From contig NZ_CP069127.1 of the NCBI RefSeq assembly GCF_016811915.1, positions 622,001-686,000 of the forward strand: a stretch of 64,000 nt of DNA, read 5' to 3'. Position 1 is the stretch's first letter, and the number at the start of each line of letters is the position of its first letter. The notes below the pieces were generated by a model. The model saw only the letters and a program-made list of their open reading frames with translations. It was not told where the DNA came from and did not search any database. The position numbers and the translations under genes are program-made. Below, one piece after another: positions 47,674 through 57,447 of the stretch. The DNA is from Brevibacillus choshinensis. GTDB taxonomy: Bacteria; Bacillota; Bacilli; Brevibacillales; Brevibacillaceae.

Positions 47674-48753
47674 ATGAAAGCGAAGTTTTTGACAGGATGC
47701 AGGCTGATGGCGGTGTTCCTTCTCGTAGCTGTAACGGCAGGCTGCTCATTGCTGCCGCGCGGCGGTCAGGAAGCAGGGCCTGAGATCACGACGCCATCCT
47801 TGTCGCCGGTCGTGGAAGTTTCCGAAGATTACTACGGGAGTATCCCTCCTTACAAGCCTAACCAGACGCGCGGAATGCTGAGCGAGACGAAGTACCGCAT
47901 CGATTTCAGCCATTTGGAGCTGGGATTGATGGAGTTTGCCCGAGATACGTTCCCGACATCCGAATACCTGTTCCAGGAAGGGCAGCAGATCAAGCAAGAG
48001 CAGGTCAAGGAATGGATCGCCCAGGAAAAGACGGGTGCTACCAACGGACAAAAGAAAAAAGGGATTCTGGTGCACGTGCTGGAGCATGATTACCTCAGCA
48101 AGGAAAAGGATCGCTTGGGGCAATTGGAAGGCATCGTTCTGGGGCTGTCGCTTTCGCCTGAATATCAGGATGCGACAGGCCAGGATAAAATGTACACGAC
48201 GCAGGAACTGCAGGCAAAGGGTCAGCAGCTGGCGGCACGCATCGTCCAATCGGTTCGTGTGAATACCCCGACTGTACCCATGGTGATTTTGCTGTATCAG
48301 GTTCCAGAAGCGAATTCCTCTCTCGTGCCAGGTCGCTTCATCATGTCGGGGACGGTCAATGCAAACGAAGCAGCCATCTCCAAGTGGCAGCCGATTGAAG
48401 AGGAATACTACTTGTTCCCGAGCACGGATTTGGAGAAGAAGTACCCTCAGCAGTCCTTGCAGTTCGACAAGCTGATGCGTCAGTCCCAATCGTACTTTGG
48501 GGAGTATATCGGGATGACAGGCGTAGGGAGATTCATGGGTGGAAAGATGACAGAGCTGACCATTACGGCAACCGCCGAGTATGACTCCCGTACCGAGGTG
48601 CTGCAGTTCACCCAATTCGCTGCAGGCAGCATCGATCAATTGTTTGACAAGAGCGTGCACGTCAATCTGTACGTTCAATCGATGAACAAGCCGCTGTCGA
48701 TCTACATCCGACCGTCCACCGGCGAACCGTATATGCATATTTACAGGCAGTAA
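47674..48753 (+). CDS. camS: CamS-family lipoprotein (YerH type)
   Basis: A 359-residue lipoprotein with Cys24 (TAGC) after a hydrophobic signal segment. CamS is the family of precursors of the sex pheromone cAM373 in Enterococcus and staphylococci; in Bacillales the role is unknown. Family segments include EDYYGSIPPYKPNQTRGML, GLMEFARDTFPTSEYLFQEG and YLSKEKDRLGQLEGIVLGL. It follows pcrA-ligA as in B. subtilis (yerH), which supports the assignment. Its SD is AAAGGAG. Confidence 0.93.
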   Translation: MKAKFLTGCRLMAVFLLVAVTAGCSLLPRGGQEAGPEITTPSLSPVVEVSEDYYGSIPPYKPNQTRGMLSETKYRIDFSHLELGLMEFARDTFPTSEYLFQEGQQIKQEQVKEWIAQEKTGATNGQKKKGILVHVLEHDYLSKEKDRLGQLEGIVLGLSLSPEYQDATGQDKMYTTQELQAKGQQLAARIVQSVRVNTPTVPMVILLYQVPEANSSLVPGRFIMSGTVNANEAAISKWQPIEEEYYLFPSTDLEKKYPQQSLQFDKLMRQSQSYFGEYIGMTGVGRFMGGKMTELTITATAEYDSRTEVLQFTQFAAGSIDQLFDKSVHVNLYVQSMNKPLSIYIRPSTGEPYMHIYRQ

Positions 48754-48760
48754 TGACACA

Positions 48761-48803
48761 GAAGGCTCCTTTACGTGAATCGTGGAGGAGCTTTCTTTTT
48801 TTG
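48761..48803 (+). terminator. Terminator of the pcrA-ligA-camS unit
   Basis: AAGGCTCCT pairs with AGGAGCTTT around a 15-base loop and is followed by seven T. Confidence 0.75.
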
Positions 48804-48937
48804 TTGGGAAGACACAACACATCTGTATAATCGTGATCAATGATTGAACAAAAGTGTTCATGCCTGTATGTGAATCTCCCTTATTGTTTTTCGAGAAAAA
48901 TGCAAACACTAACGGAGACTGTGTGAGGTCGGTTTTG

Positions 48938-48954
48938 TTGGTATGATCCTTGCA
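48938..48954 (+). promoter_or_regulatory. Candidate sigma-54 (SigL) promoter of rocA
   Basis: TTGGTATGATCCTTGCA agrees with the sigma-54 consensus, with GG at -24 and GC at -12 exactly 10 bases apart. It lies 54 bases before the start codon. The roc operons of B. subtilis are driven by SigL with RocR, so the match fits the gene. Confidence 0.6.
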
Positions 48955-49007
48955 TATGTATAAAGAGTGAACCCAAACATGGAAGAAATCGATAAGGAGG
49001 CGTCACA

Positions 49008-50555
49008 ATGCAAGTAGAATTCAAAAACGAGGCGTTTACCAATTTTAGCTTACCAGAAAATAAAAAGGCGTTTGAAGAAGCACTCGCGAAAGTTGAAAGC
49101 GAGCTGGGCCTGGAATATGACTTGATCATCGGCGGAGAGCGCATCAAAACCGAGAAGAAATCCCGCTCCATCAACCCTTCCAATAAAGAACAAGTAGTAG
49201 GTGTGGTATCCCAGGCTGACCAGGCACTGGCTGAAAAAGCGATCCAAGTGGCAGCTAGCACCTTTGAAACGTGGAAAAAAGTACCGGGCACCTCCCGTTC
49301 CCGTTACCTGACCAAAGCAGCAGCTATCCTGCGTCGCCGCAAGCATGAGTTCTCTGCTTGGCTCGTAAAAGAAGCCGGTAAGAGCTGGGCAGAAGCAGAT
49401 GCGGATACCGCAGAAGCAATCGACTTCATGGAGTACTATGCACGTCAAATGGATAAGCTGTCCCAGCGCCACGATCTTCCTCGCATTCCGGATGAAGATA
49501 ACGAGCTGTACTATGTTCCGCTCGGCGTAGGTATCGTAATTCCGCCATGGAACTTCCCGCTCGCAATCATGGTAGGGATGACGACTGCAGCGTTGGTAGC
49601 AGGTAACACCGTTGTTCTGAAGCCTGCTTCCACCACTCCTGTCATTGCTGCGAAATTCATGGAAATCCTCGAAGACGCTGGCGTACCGGCAGGTGTGGTA
49701 AACTTCGTGCCAGGCTCCGGCAGCGAAATCGGCGACTACCTCGTCGAGCATATCCAGACTCGTTTCATCAGCTTTACTGGTTCCCGCGATGTAGGTCTGC
49801 GCATCAACGAGCTGGCTGCAAAACATCGTCCAGGACAAAAATGGATGAAGCGTCTGGTTGCGGAAATGGGCGGTAAAGACTCCATCGTGGTAGACAGCGA
49901 TTGCGACATCGAATTGGCTGCGCAATCGATCGTAGCGTCTGCATTTGGTTTCTCCGGTCAGAAATGTTCCGCTTGCTCCCGTGCAATCGTACACCAAGAC
50001 GTATACGACCAAGTGCTGAACCGCGTAGCAGAGCTGACCAACAGCCTGACTGTGGGCGACATCCGCAGCAACGAATTCTACACAGGTCCAGTCGTTGACG
50101 ATAAAGCGTACAACAAAATTCTGGAATACATCGAGATCGGTAAAACTGAAGGCAAACTGGTTGCTGGTGGCGAAAAAGGACCAGAAACCGGCTACTTCAT
50201 CAAGCCAACCGTATTTGCTGACGTAGCTCCAGACGCACGCATCATGCAGGAAGAAATCTTTGGACCTGTAGTGGCGTTCTGCAAAGCGAACGACTTTGAC
50301 CATGCCATGGAAATCGCAAACAACACCGAGTACGGTTTGACTGGCGCTGTCATCAGCCGCAACCGCGCAAACCTCGAGCGCGCTCGTGAAGAGTTCCATG
50401 TAGGTAACCTGTACTTCAACCGCAAGTGCACAGGCGCGTTGGTAGGCGTGCATCCATTTGGCGGCTTCAACATGTCCGGTACAGACTCTAAAGCAGGTGG
50501 ACCAGACTACCTCTTGCTGTTCACCCAAGCCAAACTGGTTTCCGAAAAACTGTAA
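49008..50555 (+). CDS. rocA: 1-pyrroline-5-carboxylate dehydrogenase
   Basis: A 515-residue aldehyde dehydrogenase that turns glutamate semialdehyde into glutamate with NAD in proline and arginine breakdown. Key parts: [20 protein letters not shown] (nucleotide binding), [31 protein letters not shown], the catalytic Glu in [13 protein letters not shown] and Cys in [13 protein letters not shown]. Size and the N-terminal [18 protein letters not shown] fit the RocA/PruA group. AAGGAGG precedes the ATG and codon usage suggests high expression. No rocR or proline dehydrogenase gene is nearby. Confidence 0.95.
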   Translation: MQVEFKNEAFTNFSLPENKKAFEEALAKVESELGLEYDLIIGGERIKTEKKSRSINPSNKEQVVGVVSQADQALAEKAIQVAASTFETWKKVPGTSRSRYLTKAAAILRRRKHEFSAWLVKEAGKSWAEADADTAEAIDFMEYYARQMDKLSQRHDLPRIPDEDNELYYVPLGVGIVIPPWNFPLAIMVGMTTAALVAGNTVVLKPASTTPVIAAKFMEILEDAGVPAGVVNFVPGSGSEIGDYLVEHIQTRFISFTGSRDVGLRINELAAKHRPGQKWMKRLVAEMGGKDSIVVDSDCDIELAAQSIVASAFGFSGQKCSACSRAIVHQDVYDQVLNRVAELTNSLTVGDIRSNEFYTGPVVDDKAYNKILEYIEIGKTEGKLVAGGEKGPETGYFIKPTVFADVAPDARIMQEEIFGPVVAFCKANDFDHAMEIANNTEYGLTGAVISRNRANLERAREEFHVGNLYFNRKCTGALVGVHPFGGFNMSGTDSKAGGPDYLLLFTQAKLVSEKL

Positions 50556-50573
50556 GACGCAACATCAAGCACA

Positions 50574-50602
50574 AGCTGCCTCCACGGAGGCGGCTTTTTT
50601 TT
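50574..50602 (+). terminator. Terminator of rocA
   Basis: AGCTGCCT pairs with AGGCGGCT (CCACGG loop, one G-U pair) and eight T follow. It overlaps a possible TTG start for the next gene. Confidence 0.85.
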
Positions 50603-50645
50603 GCCCATTTTGTCCACACTACTAACAAGAACCAAGTGCGGGCAG

Positions 50646-51620
50646 GTGAGGAAGCTGTTTACGTTTGTCGTATCTGGTCTATCTGCTTTTTTCCTAGTCT
50701 ATCTGTTGATGCCGGCCGCTCATTGGCTGGCCTGGAAAACACAGCTGCTGGATATCCCGAGAGGACGAAAGGGACACAGTCATCCGACGCCGCTATCCGG
50801 TGGGGTGGCGATGTTTGTCGGGATGATTGTAGTGTCCACTTTTTTTGCGGGGGTGCAAAAAACGGTTGCGGTTTTGGCGGCTGGAGGTGCCGTTTTGATG
50901 GCGATCGGGTGGGCCGATGATGCCTTCAAAGCGCAGCAAAAAGATTTTCCCGCACTGCCCAAGTTATTGGTGCAGTTGTTGGTAGGAGTGATGGTATTTT
51001 TCTTTGACATCCGTTTTCGCGGGGTTAGTCTTTCCTGGTTGGGTGGTGAGGATGGCGCATTTGTCATGTTCCCTGTGTGGGTATCTTTTCTGGCAACCGT
51101 GCTGTGGATAGTCGGCTTGATCAATATGGTGAACTTTTTGGATGGAGTAGATGGCTTGGCGGCGGGAGCGACCGTTTTTTCAGCCGTCACGCTGTTCTTT
51201 CTTTCCTTGGTCAAGGGGCAGGATCTGACAGCATTGCTAGCCGTATCGTTGGCAGGGGCAGCGCTTGCTTTCTTGCGTTTCAATTTTTATCCGGCAAAAA
51301 TTTTCATGGGAGATGCGGGCTCGATGTTTTTAGGCTTTGCCTTGGCGATCATTTCCCTGGAGGGGACGATGAAGGGGGCCACGCTGATTTCACTCGTGGT
51401 AACGGTACTTGCTTTGGGGCTGCCGGTCATGGATACGGTACAGGTCATGATCAGCAGGCTGCTCGCGGGATCTCCCATGTATCAAGCGGATCGCCGCCAT
51501 GTGCATCATCGGTTGATGTCACACGGGTTGACGGCTAAACAGACAGTGGTTGTGCTGTATTTGGTCAGCTTTCTTTTCTCAGCTTTGTCGCTGTTTCTGT
51601 TTTACTTCCAAAAAATTTGA
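50646..51620 (+). CDS. Undecaprenyl-phosphate GlcNAc-1-phosphate transferase (WecA/TagO family)
   Basis: About 324 residues, ten or eleven membrane helices, of the MraY/WecA/TagO family that moves a sugar phosphate to undecaprenyl phosphate, first step of wall teichoic acid or similar polymers. Conserved: GWADDAFKAQQ (Asp-Asp for magnesium), NMVNFLDGVDGLAAG, AKIFMGDAGSMFLGF and RRHVHHRLM. The start is uncertain: a TTG at 50601 has a GGAGG SD but both lie in the rocA terminator, and the GTG at 50646 begins just before the first helix. It stands alone; no teichoic acid genes are nearby. Confidence 0.85.
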   Translation: MRKLFTFVVSGLSAFFLVYLLMPAAHWLAWKTQLLDIPRGRKGHSHPTPLSGGVAMFVGMIVVSTFFAGVQKTVAVLAAGGAVLMAIGWADDAFKAQQKDFPALPKLLVQLLVGVMVFFFDIRFRGVSLSWLGGEDGAFVMFPVWVSFLATVLWIVGLINMVNFLDGVDGLAAGATVFSAVTLFFLSLVKGQDLTALLAVSLAGAALAFLRFNFYPAKIFMGDAGSMFLGFALAIISLEGTMKGATLISLVVTVLALGLPVMDTVQVMISRLLAGSPMYQADRRHVHHRLMSHGLTAKQTVVVLYLVSFLFSALSLFLFYFQKI

Positions 51621-51630
51621 CGGAGCGCAG

Positions 51631-52545
51631 CTAGGGTGTGTAGAAATGGTACTGGTTGCGTCCAGCCGCTTTTGCGGCGTAGAGAGCTTTGTCGGCATTG
51701 GTCAGGAGCTGATCGCCGCCTGTGGCAGAGTGAGGATAGAGAGCGATGCCCATGCTGGTCGTGCAGAGGAAGGTGTTCTCCTCGATCTCCCATGGCTTTT
51801 GCAGAGCTAGCAAAATGCGTTTCGATACCTTTTCCACCTGTTGCCGCGACTGGATTCCCGTCAGGAGGACGATGAACTCGTCGCCACCCAGACGTGCGAC
51901 TGTATCTCCTTCGCGTACGCATGAAGTGAGGCGTTCTGCGAGCATTTGCAGGAACAGATCACCTGTGCTGTGCCCCAAGGTGTCGTTGATCTGTTTGAAG
52001 TCGTCGCAATCAAGGAAGAGGACGGCGACCATCTCAGCGTTTGCCTTTGCTTTTGCTATGGCATTCTGCAAATGGATGGAAAGCAGGCGTCGGTTTGGCA
52101 GGCCGGTCAATCCGTCATGATACGCCAAATACTCCAGCCTGGACTCGAGGTTTTTGCGTTCGGTAATGTCGCGTGTGACTGAAAACACATGGGTGCACAC
52201 GCCTTCTTTGTTAAAGATGGGGGATAGGATCGACTCGCCGACCACGTCGCCTTCACTGGTGAAGTGAATTGGAACACGGCTTTCAACCGCTTTTGTGTAC
52301 ATGCTCTTCAATACGGAAGCTTTTTCTTCGGGGTACACATCCTCCATTCGCTTGCCGTATGCATCTTCCGTGAGGCCGGCTACCTGCATCGCGGCAGGGT
52401 TCATCAGGACGTAGCGAAACTGAAGATCGTGACTTTCTGCCTCCTCAACAGACATAAGAAAGAACATATCTGACATATGATGAAAAAAGCTGTTCAGGAT
52501 ATCCCCGTATTGACTGATTAATGTTTCAATGTCTAGCTTTGACAT
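51631..52545 (-). CDS. PAS-GGDEF diguanylate cyclase
   Basis: A 304-residue soluble protein. Residues about 10-125 form a PAS sensor (FRYVLMNPAAMQVAGLTEDA, ending SVTRDITERKNLESRLE), and 130-300 a GGDEF domain with YHDGLTGLPNRRLL and the active motif RLGGDEFIVLL. It should make cyclic di-GMP from two GTP. An inhibitory RxxD site is not evident just before GGDEF. ATG at 52545 has AGGAGA 9 bases before it. No EAL domain or effector lies near. Confidence 0.92.
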   Translation of the reverse strand: MSKLDIETLISQYGDILNSFFHHMSDMFFLMSVEEAESHDLQFRYVLMNPAAMQVAGLTEDAYGKRMEDVYPEEKASVLKSMYTKAVESRVPIHFTSEGDVVGESILSPIFNKEGVCTHVFSVTRDITERKNLESRLEYLAYHDGLTGLPNRRLLSIHLQNAIAKAKANAEMVAVLFLDCDDFKQINDTLGHSTGDLFLQMLAERLTSCVREGDTVARLGGDEFIVLLTGIQSRQQVEKVSKRILLALQKPWEIEENTFLCTTSMGIALYPHSATGGDQLLTNADKALYAAKAAGRNQYHFYTP

Positions 52546-52566
52546 ATCTGTGTTCTCCTGATTGTA

Positions 52567-52598
52567 GGCTTGTCCACTGTATTATAGTATAGCAAGCC
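52567..52598 (-). promoter_or_regulatory. Promoter of the diguanylate cyclase with flanking inverted repeat
   Basis: On the minus strand TATAAT (52581-52586) is flanked by GGCTTG and CAAGCC (52593-52598 and 52567-52572). The -10 is perfect and the -35 is poor. A repeat around the -10 could be a repressor site. Confidence 0.4.
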
Positions 52599-52714
52599 AT
52601 GCGAAGAAAATGATGAGCCGATGGTAGGAGTGCGGGGTTTACTGGGTATTGGTCGAAGTGGTAAAGTAAGGTTATCCTTTTTCATGGTTATCGGGAAAAA
52701 CAAGGAGTTGTCAT

Positions 52715-53557
52715 ATGCGTAAAAAGCTACTGCCTGTCCTGATTCATCGCTTGCCGCAAAATGCGATGTCCCGGACGATGGGGAAAATCACTGCTTCCAG
52801 ATTTAGTCGATTAGCGATTCAGCGGTATATACGCCATTATCACATTGATTCTACCGTCATTGAAAAGCCGGTAAGCCAATATCGCACCCTGAAAGAGTTT
52901 TTCTGCCGCCGCCTCAAACCAGAGGCAAGACCGATCGCCCCAGGTGACCATGTCATCGTCAGCCCGGTGGACGGAACGGTGTCCCAGATGGGAGATATTT
53001 GCGAAGGCACTCTGATTCAGGCCAAAGGAAAAGAGTTTGATGTCGTCGAGCTGCTCGGCGGTTCTGCAGAAGAGGCCAAGCGCTATTACGGCGGCAAATT
53101 CATCACGATCTATCTGAGCCCGAGAGATTACCACCGCATCCATATGCCTGTGGATGGCGATCTGATCCGCTACTGCTATTTGCCGGGGCGCCTCTATCCG
53201 GTGAACAAGCTCGGGATCGAAAATGTGGATCGGCTCTTTGCTCGCAATGAGCGCCTCGTCACTTACATCAAGACCAAGGACATGGGCGATCTGGCGCTGG
53301 TGAAAGTCGGAGCCTTGTTCGTGGGGAGTGTGAAAGTTTCCTACAATACCGCGACGACCAACATCAAGCACGGTCGCCAAACCAGCGAGTCGATCGTGGA
53401 CACCCCGCATTATCAAAAAGGGGATGAGCTGGGCTGGTTCGAATTCGGCTCGACCGTCATCCTGCTGCTCGAATCCAACCACCTGAAGTGGGCGGAAGGC
53501 ATCGAGAGCGGAAAAAGCCTTCTCATGGGCCAATTGCTGGCGGAGAAGACCGAGTAA
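52715..53557 (+). CDS. psd: Phosphatidylserine decarboxylase
   Basis: A 280-residue precursor. Psd makes phosphatidylethanolamine from phosphatidylserine in the membrane. Self-cleavage at the FGST motif (WFEFGSTVILLLE, near residue 252) gives a pyruvoyl group at the new Ser end. The region HVIVSPVDGTVSQMGDI and ITIYLSPRDYHRIHMPVDG contain the conserved Asp and His. ATG at 52715 has AAGGAG at 7 bases. A pssA gene is not in view. Confidence 0.94.
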   Translation: MRKKLLPVLIHRLPQNAMSRTMGKITASRFSRLAIQRYIRHYHIDSTVIEKPVSQYRTLKEFFCRRLKPEARPIAPGDHVIVSPVDGTVSQMGDICEGTLIQAKGKEFDVVELLGGSAEEAKRYYGGKFITIYLSPRDYHRIHMPVDGDLIRYCYLPGRLYPVNKLGIENVDRLFARNERLVTYIKTKDMGDLALVKVGALFVGSVKVSYNTATTNIKHGRQTSESIVDTPHYQKGDELGWFEFGSTVILLLESNHLKWAEGIESGKSLLMGQLLAEKTE

Positions 53558-53590
53558 GGGATACCTTACTTGATGATGCCAATTGTATAA

Positions 53591-53634
53591 AAAGCTCCAA
53601 GGTTGCTGATTGTCAGCCAACCTTGGGCTTTTTT
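53591..53634 (+). terminator. Terminator of psd
   Basis: AAAGC-CCAAGGTTG pairs with CCAACCTTGG-GCTTT across a loop of 10-12 bases and six T follow. Confidence 0.85.
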
Positions 53635-53764
53635 CGTTGGTATGGAGCTTCGTTTCACTTGTTTCTCCTTTGAAAGTCGGAGAAAGATCCCATAAAGAAA
53701 CAACATAGAAAATGCTAACAGGGATAGTTTTAAACTGTCTTTGAACGAACGGTGCAGCTGGTCC

Positions 53765-53969
53765 GAGGAAAAAGCAGAAAAAAGCGCAAGGTATTAGGGA
53801 CACAGCCGAGGCGGAGGGAAAAAGAGGAACACGCTTGAGCGTCCAACTTGAGACACTGCCCAGATACCAACTGCTTTTGGACGCCGTTCCTCTTTTGGAA
53901 AGGAGCCGTGCAGGGATGACCCCCGAGCAAGTGTCCCTACTAACCTGGAGTGTTTTCTGCTTTTTCCTC
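53765..53969. repeat. 205-base self-complementary element, possible structured RNA or MITE
   Basis: The ends are a perfect 17-base inverted repeat (53765-53781 with 53953-53969; GAGGAAAAAGCAGAAAA). Nested inside are TAGGGACAC/GTGTCCCTA (53795-53803 with 53931-53939), AAAAGAGGAAC/GTTCCTCTTTT (53820-53830 with 53886-53896) and GCGTCC/GGACGC (53839-53844 with 53879-53884). Read either way it would fold into one long branched rod. No ORF of note, no transposase, no clear target duplication. It fills much of the 545-base gap between psd and gatC. Confidence 0.6.
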
Positions 53970-54039
53970 CTCTCTACCACAGACCGAGCAATATTACCCC
54001 GGTAAATCTTTTTTTCCTATGAGAGAAACCCGGTGAAAA

Positions 54040-54069
54040 TTGACTGAACCCGCTCTTTTCAAGTAAGAT
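54040..54069 (+). promoter_or_regulatory. Promoter of gatCAB
   Basis: TTGACT (54040-54045) and TAAGAT (54064-54069) with an 18-base spacer lie 33 bases before the gatC start. A T-rich run after a weak hairpin (about 53990-54018) just upstream may stop transcripts from the element above. Confidence 0.6.
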
Positions 54070-54102
54070 CAAAGTTATGTGATACGATTCGGAGGTGGAA
54101 AC

Positions 54103-54393
54103 ATGAGTGCCATTACACGTAAAGAAGTGGAGCACGTAGCTAATCTTGCCCGCTTGCAACTGACAGAAGAAGAAGCGGAGCGTTACACAAAAGATCTCAA
54201 TGCGATTTTGGAGTTCGCTGCCAAGCTGAATGAACTCGATACATCCAATGTAGCACCTACCAGCCATGCGACGGATGTGAAAAACGTCATGCGTGAAGAC
54301 GTGAATCGCCCGTCCCTGCCGCGTGAGGAAGTGCTGAAAAACGCACCGGACCACGAAGAAGGACAGTTTAAAGTACCGGCTGTATTCGAGTAA
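54103..54393 (+). CDS. gatC: GatC, Asp/Glu-tRNA amidotransferase subunit C
   Basis: A 96-residue helical subunit that stabilises the GatCAB complex. [20 protein letters not shown] and [20 protein letters not shown] are family motifs, and the tail ends in [16 protein letters not shown] at 54103 has GGAGGTGG before it; the ATA/ATG codons further up lack an SD. First gene of the gat operon. Confidence 0.95.
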   Translation: MSAITRKEVEHVANLARLQLTEEEAERYTKDLNAILEFAAKLNELDTSNVAPTSHATDVKNVMREDVNRPSLPREEVLKNAPDHEEGQFKVPAVFE

Positions 54394-54423
54394 TTTCAGG
54401 AGAAGAGAAGGGAGGAACCCACT

Positions 54424-55896
54424 GTGTCGCTGTTTGACAAGCGATTGTCCGAAGTACATAGCGCTCTGCGCGCAAAGGAATTGTCCGTGACAGATCTGGT
54501 GCAGGCTTCCATCGCCAGCATCAAGGAGCACGACAACGAAATCAAATCCGTTTTGCATGTAGATGAAGAAGGGGCTCTTGCTCATGCCCGCGGGTTGGAC
54601 GAGCGTCTGGCCAAAGGGGGCGAAGAGCTGGGGCTGCTGTACGGTCTTCCTGCAGGGCTCAAGGACAACCTCATTACGAAAGATGTGCGCACCACCTGCG
54701 CCAGCAAATTCTTGGCCAATTTCGATCCCGTTCATGACGGGACTGTATCCAAAAAAGTGAAAGATGCCGATGCTGTCATCGTGGCCAAGCTGAACATGGA
54801 CGAGTTTGCCATGGGCGGTTCCAACGAAAACTCCGGCTTCTACCCAACCAAGAACCCTTGGAACACCGAATACGTACCTGGCGGCTCCAGCGGTGGTTCG
54901 GCGGCAGCGATGGCTGCACGTCACTTTTACTTTACCCTCGGTTCCGATACAGGCGGCTCTATCCGTCAGCCAGCGGCATTCTGCGGCGTGGTTGGTCTGA
55001 AGCCGACGTATGGCCGCGTATCCCGCTTTGGTCTGGTTGCCTTTGCTTCTTCCCTTGACCAGATCGGTCCTGTGACGAAAAACGTGGAGGACTCCGCCTA
55101 CGTCCTGCAAGCGATCGCTGGACATGATCCGTACGACTCGACTTCCGCGAATGTAGAAGTCCCTGACTTCCTCTCCGCGCTGACGGGAGATGTCAAAGGG
55201 CTCCGCATCGGGGTACCGAAAGAGCTGATCGGGGAAGGAATCGATCCAGAGGTCCGCGATGCTGTACTGGCAGCGCTGAAACAGCTGGAGAGCATGGGTG
55301 CTACCTGGAGCGAGGTTTCCATGCCGCACACCGAGTATGCCGTGCCTGCTTACTACCTGCTGTCTTCCTCGGAGGCATCATCCAACCTGGCTCGCTTTGA
55401 CGGCGTCCGCTACGGCGTGCGTGCCGACAATGCATCCAATCTGATCGAGCTGTACAAAGAATCCCGCAGCCAAGGCTTCGGTCCAGAGGTGAAACGTCGC
55501 ATCATGCTCGGTACGTATGCTCTGTCGTCCGGCTATTACGATGCGTATTACAAAAAGGCGCAGCAAGTGCGCACCCTGATCATTCAGGACTACAACAGCA
55601 TCTTTGCCGATTTTGACGTCATTCTTCATCCGACCACGCCGTCTACGGCTTTCAAGATCGGGGAGAACGTGGACGATCCGGTCAAAATGTACCTGGAAGA
55701 CATCTGCACGGTACCGGTCAACCTGGCAGGCTTGCCAGCGATCAGCGTGCCTTGCGGATTCTCGCAAAAAGGCCTGCCGATCGGTCTGCAGATCATCGGG
55801 AAAGCGTTTGACGAATCCACTGTGCTGCGCGTGGCTCATGCCTATGAACAATCCGTAGGCTTCCATGCGCGCAAGCCGGAATGGGTGAGGGGGTAA
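54424..55896 (+). CDS. gatA: GatA, Asp/Glu-tRNA amidotransferase subunit A
   Basis: A 490-residue amidase that frees ammonia from glutamine for the amidation of Glu-tRNA(Gln) and Asp-tRNA(Asn). The Ser-cisSer-Lys triad is visible in GLPAGLKDN (Lys), [13 protein letters not shown] (Ser) and [17 protein letters not shown] (Ser). The C-terminal [11 protein letters not shown] also fits. GTG start at 54424 after GGGAGG. Lies between gatC and gatB. Confidence 0.96.
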   Translation: MSLFDKRLSEVHSALRAKELSVTDLVQASIASIKEHDNEIKSVLHVDEEGALAHARGLDERLAKGGEELGLLYGLPAGLKDNLITKDVRTTCASKFLANFDPVHDGTVSKKVKDADAVIVAKLNMDEFAMGGSNENSGFYPTKNPWNTEYVPGGSSGGSAAAMAARHFYFTLGSDTGGSIRQPAAFCGVVGLKPTYGRVSRFGLVAFASSLDQIGPVTKNVEDSAYVLQAIAGHDPYDSTSANVEVPDFLSALTGDVKGLRIGVPKELIGEGIDPEVRDAVLAALKQLESMGATWSEVSMPHTEYAVPAYYLLSSSEASSNLARFDGVRYGVRADNASNLIELYKESRSQGFGPEVKRRIMLGTYALSSGYYDAYYKKAQQVRTLIIQDYNSIFADFDVILHPTTPSTAFKIGENVDDPVKMYLEDICTVPVNLAGLPAISVPCGFSQKGLPIGLQIIGKAFDESTVLRVAHAYEQSVGFHARKPEWVRG

Positions 55897-55900
55897 GAGC

Positions 55901-57337
55901 ATGAGCAAGTACGAAACCGTCATCGGCTTGGAGGTCCATGCCGAGCTGTCCACCAACAGTAAAATTTTCTGCGGCTGCAAAACCGAATTCGGTGCGGAGC
56001 CCAATACCCATACCTGCCCGATTTGCTTGGGCCATCCAGGCGTGCTGCCCGTGACCAACAAGCAGGCAGTCGAATTCGCGATGAAAGCAGCGCTCGCTCT
56101 GAACTGCGAAATTTCCCGCGAGACCAAGTTCGATCGCAAGAACTACTTTTATCCGGATTCTCCGAAAGCGTACCAAATCTCCCAGTTTGACCAACCGATC
56201 GGCTACAACGGCTGGATCGACATCGAGGTAAACGGAGAAACCAAACGCATCGGGATCACCCGCCTGCACCTTGAGGAGGATGCGGGCAAGCTGACGCACA
56301 GCGACTTCGGCGGCGAGTCTTTGGTAGACTTCAACCGCGTAGGTGTTCCGCTGGTAGAGATCGTATCTGAGCCAGATATCCGTACGCCAGAGGAAGCGCG
56401 TGCGTATCTGGAAAAGCTCAAAGCAATCATCCAGTACACCGAGGTATCTGATGTTCGCATGGAGCAAGGCTCTCTGCGCTGCGACGCCAACGTGTCCATT
56501 CGCCCGTATGGCCAAGAAGAATTCGGGACCAAGGCCGAGCTGAAAAATATGAACTCCTTCCGCAATGTGCAAATGGGCTTGGAGTATGAAGTCATGCGTC
56601 AGACAGAAGTGGTTTCCTCCGGTGGTAAGGTCGTGCAGGAAACGCGCCGTTGGGATGAAGCAAACAAGAAGACATTGACGATGCGTTCCAAAGAAGAAGC
56701 GCATGACTATCGATACTTCCCAGATCCTGACCTCGTGCGCATGCAGATTTCCGAAGAGTGGATCGAAGCGGTACGCGCCACGATTCCTGAGCTCCCGGAT
56801 GCTCGTCAAGCGCGCTATGTCAATGACTTCGGGCTGTCTAAAGACGATGCCGGCGTCATCACGATGTCCAAGGAAACGGCAGATTTCTTTGATGAGACCG
56901 TGGGGACAGGGGCAGAGCCAAAAGCGGTCGCCAACTGGCTGATGGTAGACCTCCTGGCTCACTTGAACGCCAATAATCTGGTCTTTGCTGACGTGAAAAT
57001 GACGCCGCACGGGCTGGGCGAGATGATCAAGCTGATCGCAGACGGCACGATTTCCTCCAAGATCGCGAAAACCGTCTTCAAGGAAATGGTGGAGACAGGC
57101 AAAGAGCCGAAGAAGATCGTAGAAGAAAAAGGCTTGGTGCAAATCAGCGACGAGGGCGCGCTGCGTCAGATCGTCGTCGATGCCATCAATTCCAATCTGC
57201 AGGCTGTTGCAGACTACAAGTCCGGTAACGAAAAAGCAGCTGCTTTCTTCGTCGGCCAAGTCATGAAGCAAACCAAGGGCAAGGCAAACCCGCCGATGGT
57301 GAACAAGCTGATTGCGGAAGTTTTGAAAGAAATGTAA
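55901..57337 (+). CDS. gatB: GatB, Asp/Glu-tRNA amidotransferase subunit B
   Basis: A 478-residue kinase/amidotransferase that activates the misacylated tRNA with ATP and receives ammonia from GatA. Signature [20 protein letters not shown], zinc-site Cys in FCGCKTEF and [15 protein letters not shown], and [14 protein letters not shown]. The C-terminal YqeY-like domain binds tRNA. Start ATG 4 bases after gatA with SD GAGGGGG. Confidence 0.97.
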   Translation: MSKYETVIGLEVHAELSTNSKIFCGCKTEFGAEPNTHTCPICLGHPGVLPVTNKQAVEFAMKAALALNCEISRETKFDRKNYFYPDSPKAYQISQFDQPIGYNGWIDIEVNGETKRIGITRLHLEEDAGKLTHSDFGGESLVDFNRVGVPLVEIVSEPDIRTPEEARAYLEKLKAIIQYTEVSDVRMEQGSLRCDANVSIRPYGQEEFGTKAELKNMNSFRNVQMGLEYEVMRQTEVVSSGGKVVQETRRWDEANKKTLTMRSKEEAHDYRYFPDPDLVRMQISEEWIEAVRATIPELPDARQARYVNDFGLSKDDAGVITMSKETADFFDETVGTGAEPKAVANWLMVDLLAHLNANNLVFADVKMTPHGLGEMIKLIADGTISSKIAKTVFKEMVETGKEPKKIVEEKGLVQISDEGALRQIVVDAINSNLQAVADYKSGNEKAAAFFVGQVMKQTKGKANPPMVNKLIAEVLKEM

Positions 57338-57349
57338 GGCGTGATAAAG

Positions 57350-57385
57350 AAGCGCTCTCCCGATACAAGGGAGGGCGCTTTTTGT
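57350..57385. terminator. Terminator of gatCAB
   Basis: AAGCGC-CTCCC pairs with GGGAG-GCGCTT around a 7-base loop; five T follow. The reverse strand also has T-rich flank, so it may also serve the convergent gene. Confidence 0.85.
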
Positions 57386-57447
57386 GATGCAGCAAGGTGG
57401 GAATCGTCATTCCCACGATGACAGGAGAACCCTACGATAGCCCGTCA

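Noticed and set aside
49050-50528. Antisense ORF of 492 codons opposite rocA
   Set aside because: No SD, Cys/Phe/Val-rich mirror of a highly biased gene; not a protein family.
53765-53969. 6S, SRP, RNase P or tmRNA identity for the palindromic element
   Set aside because: None of the conserved core motifs of these RNAs can be found; kept only as an unknown structured element.
53558-54102. T-box leader before gatCAB
   Set aside because: No T-box sequence (GGGTGG...CCGCG) and no antiterminator arrangement are visible.
55793-57271. Antisense ORF of 492 codons opposite gatB
   Set aside because: Mirror-frame artefact over a fully conserved gene.
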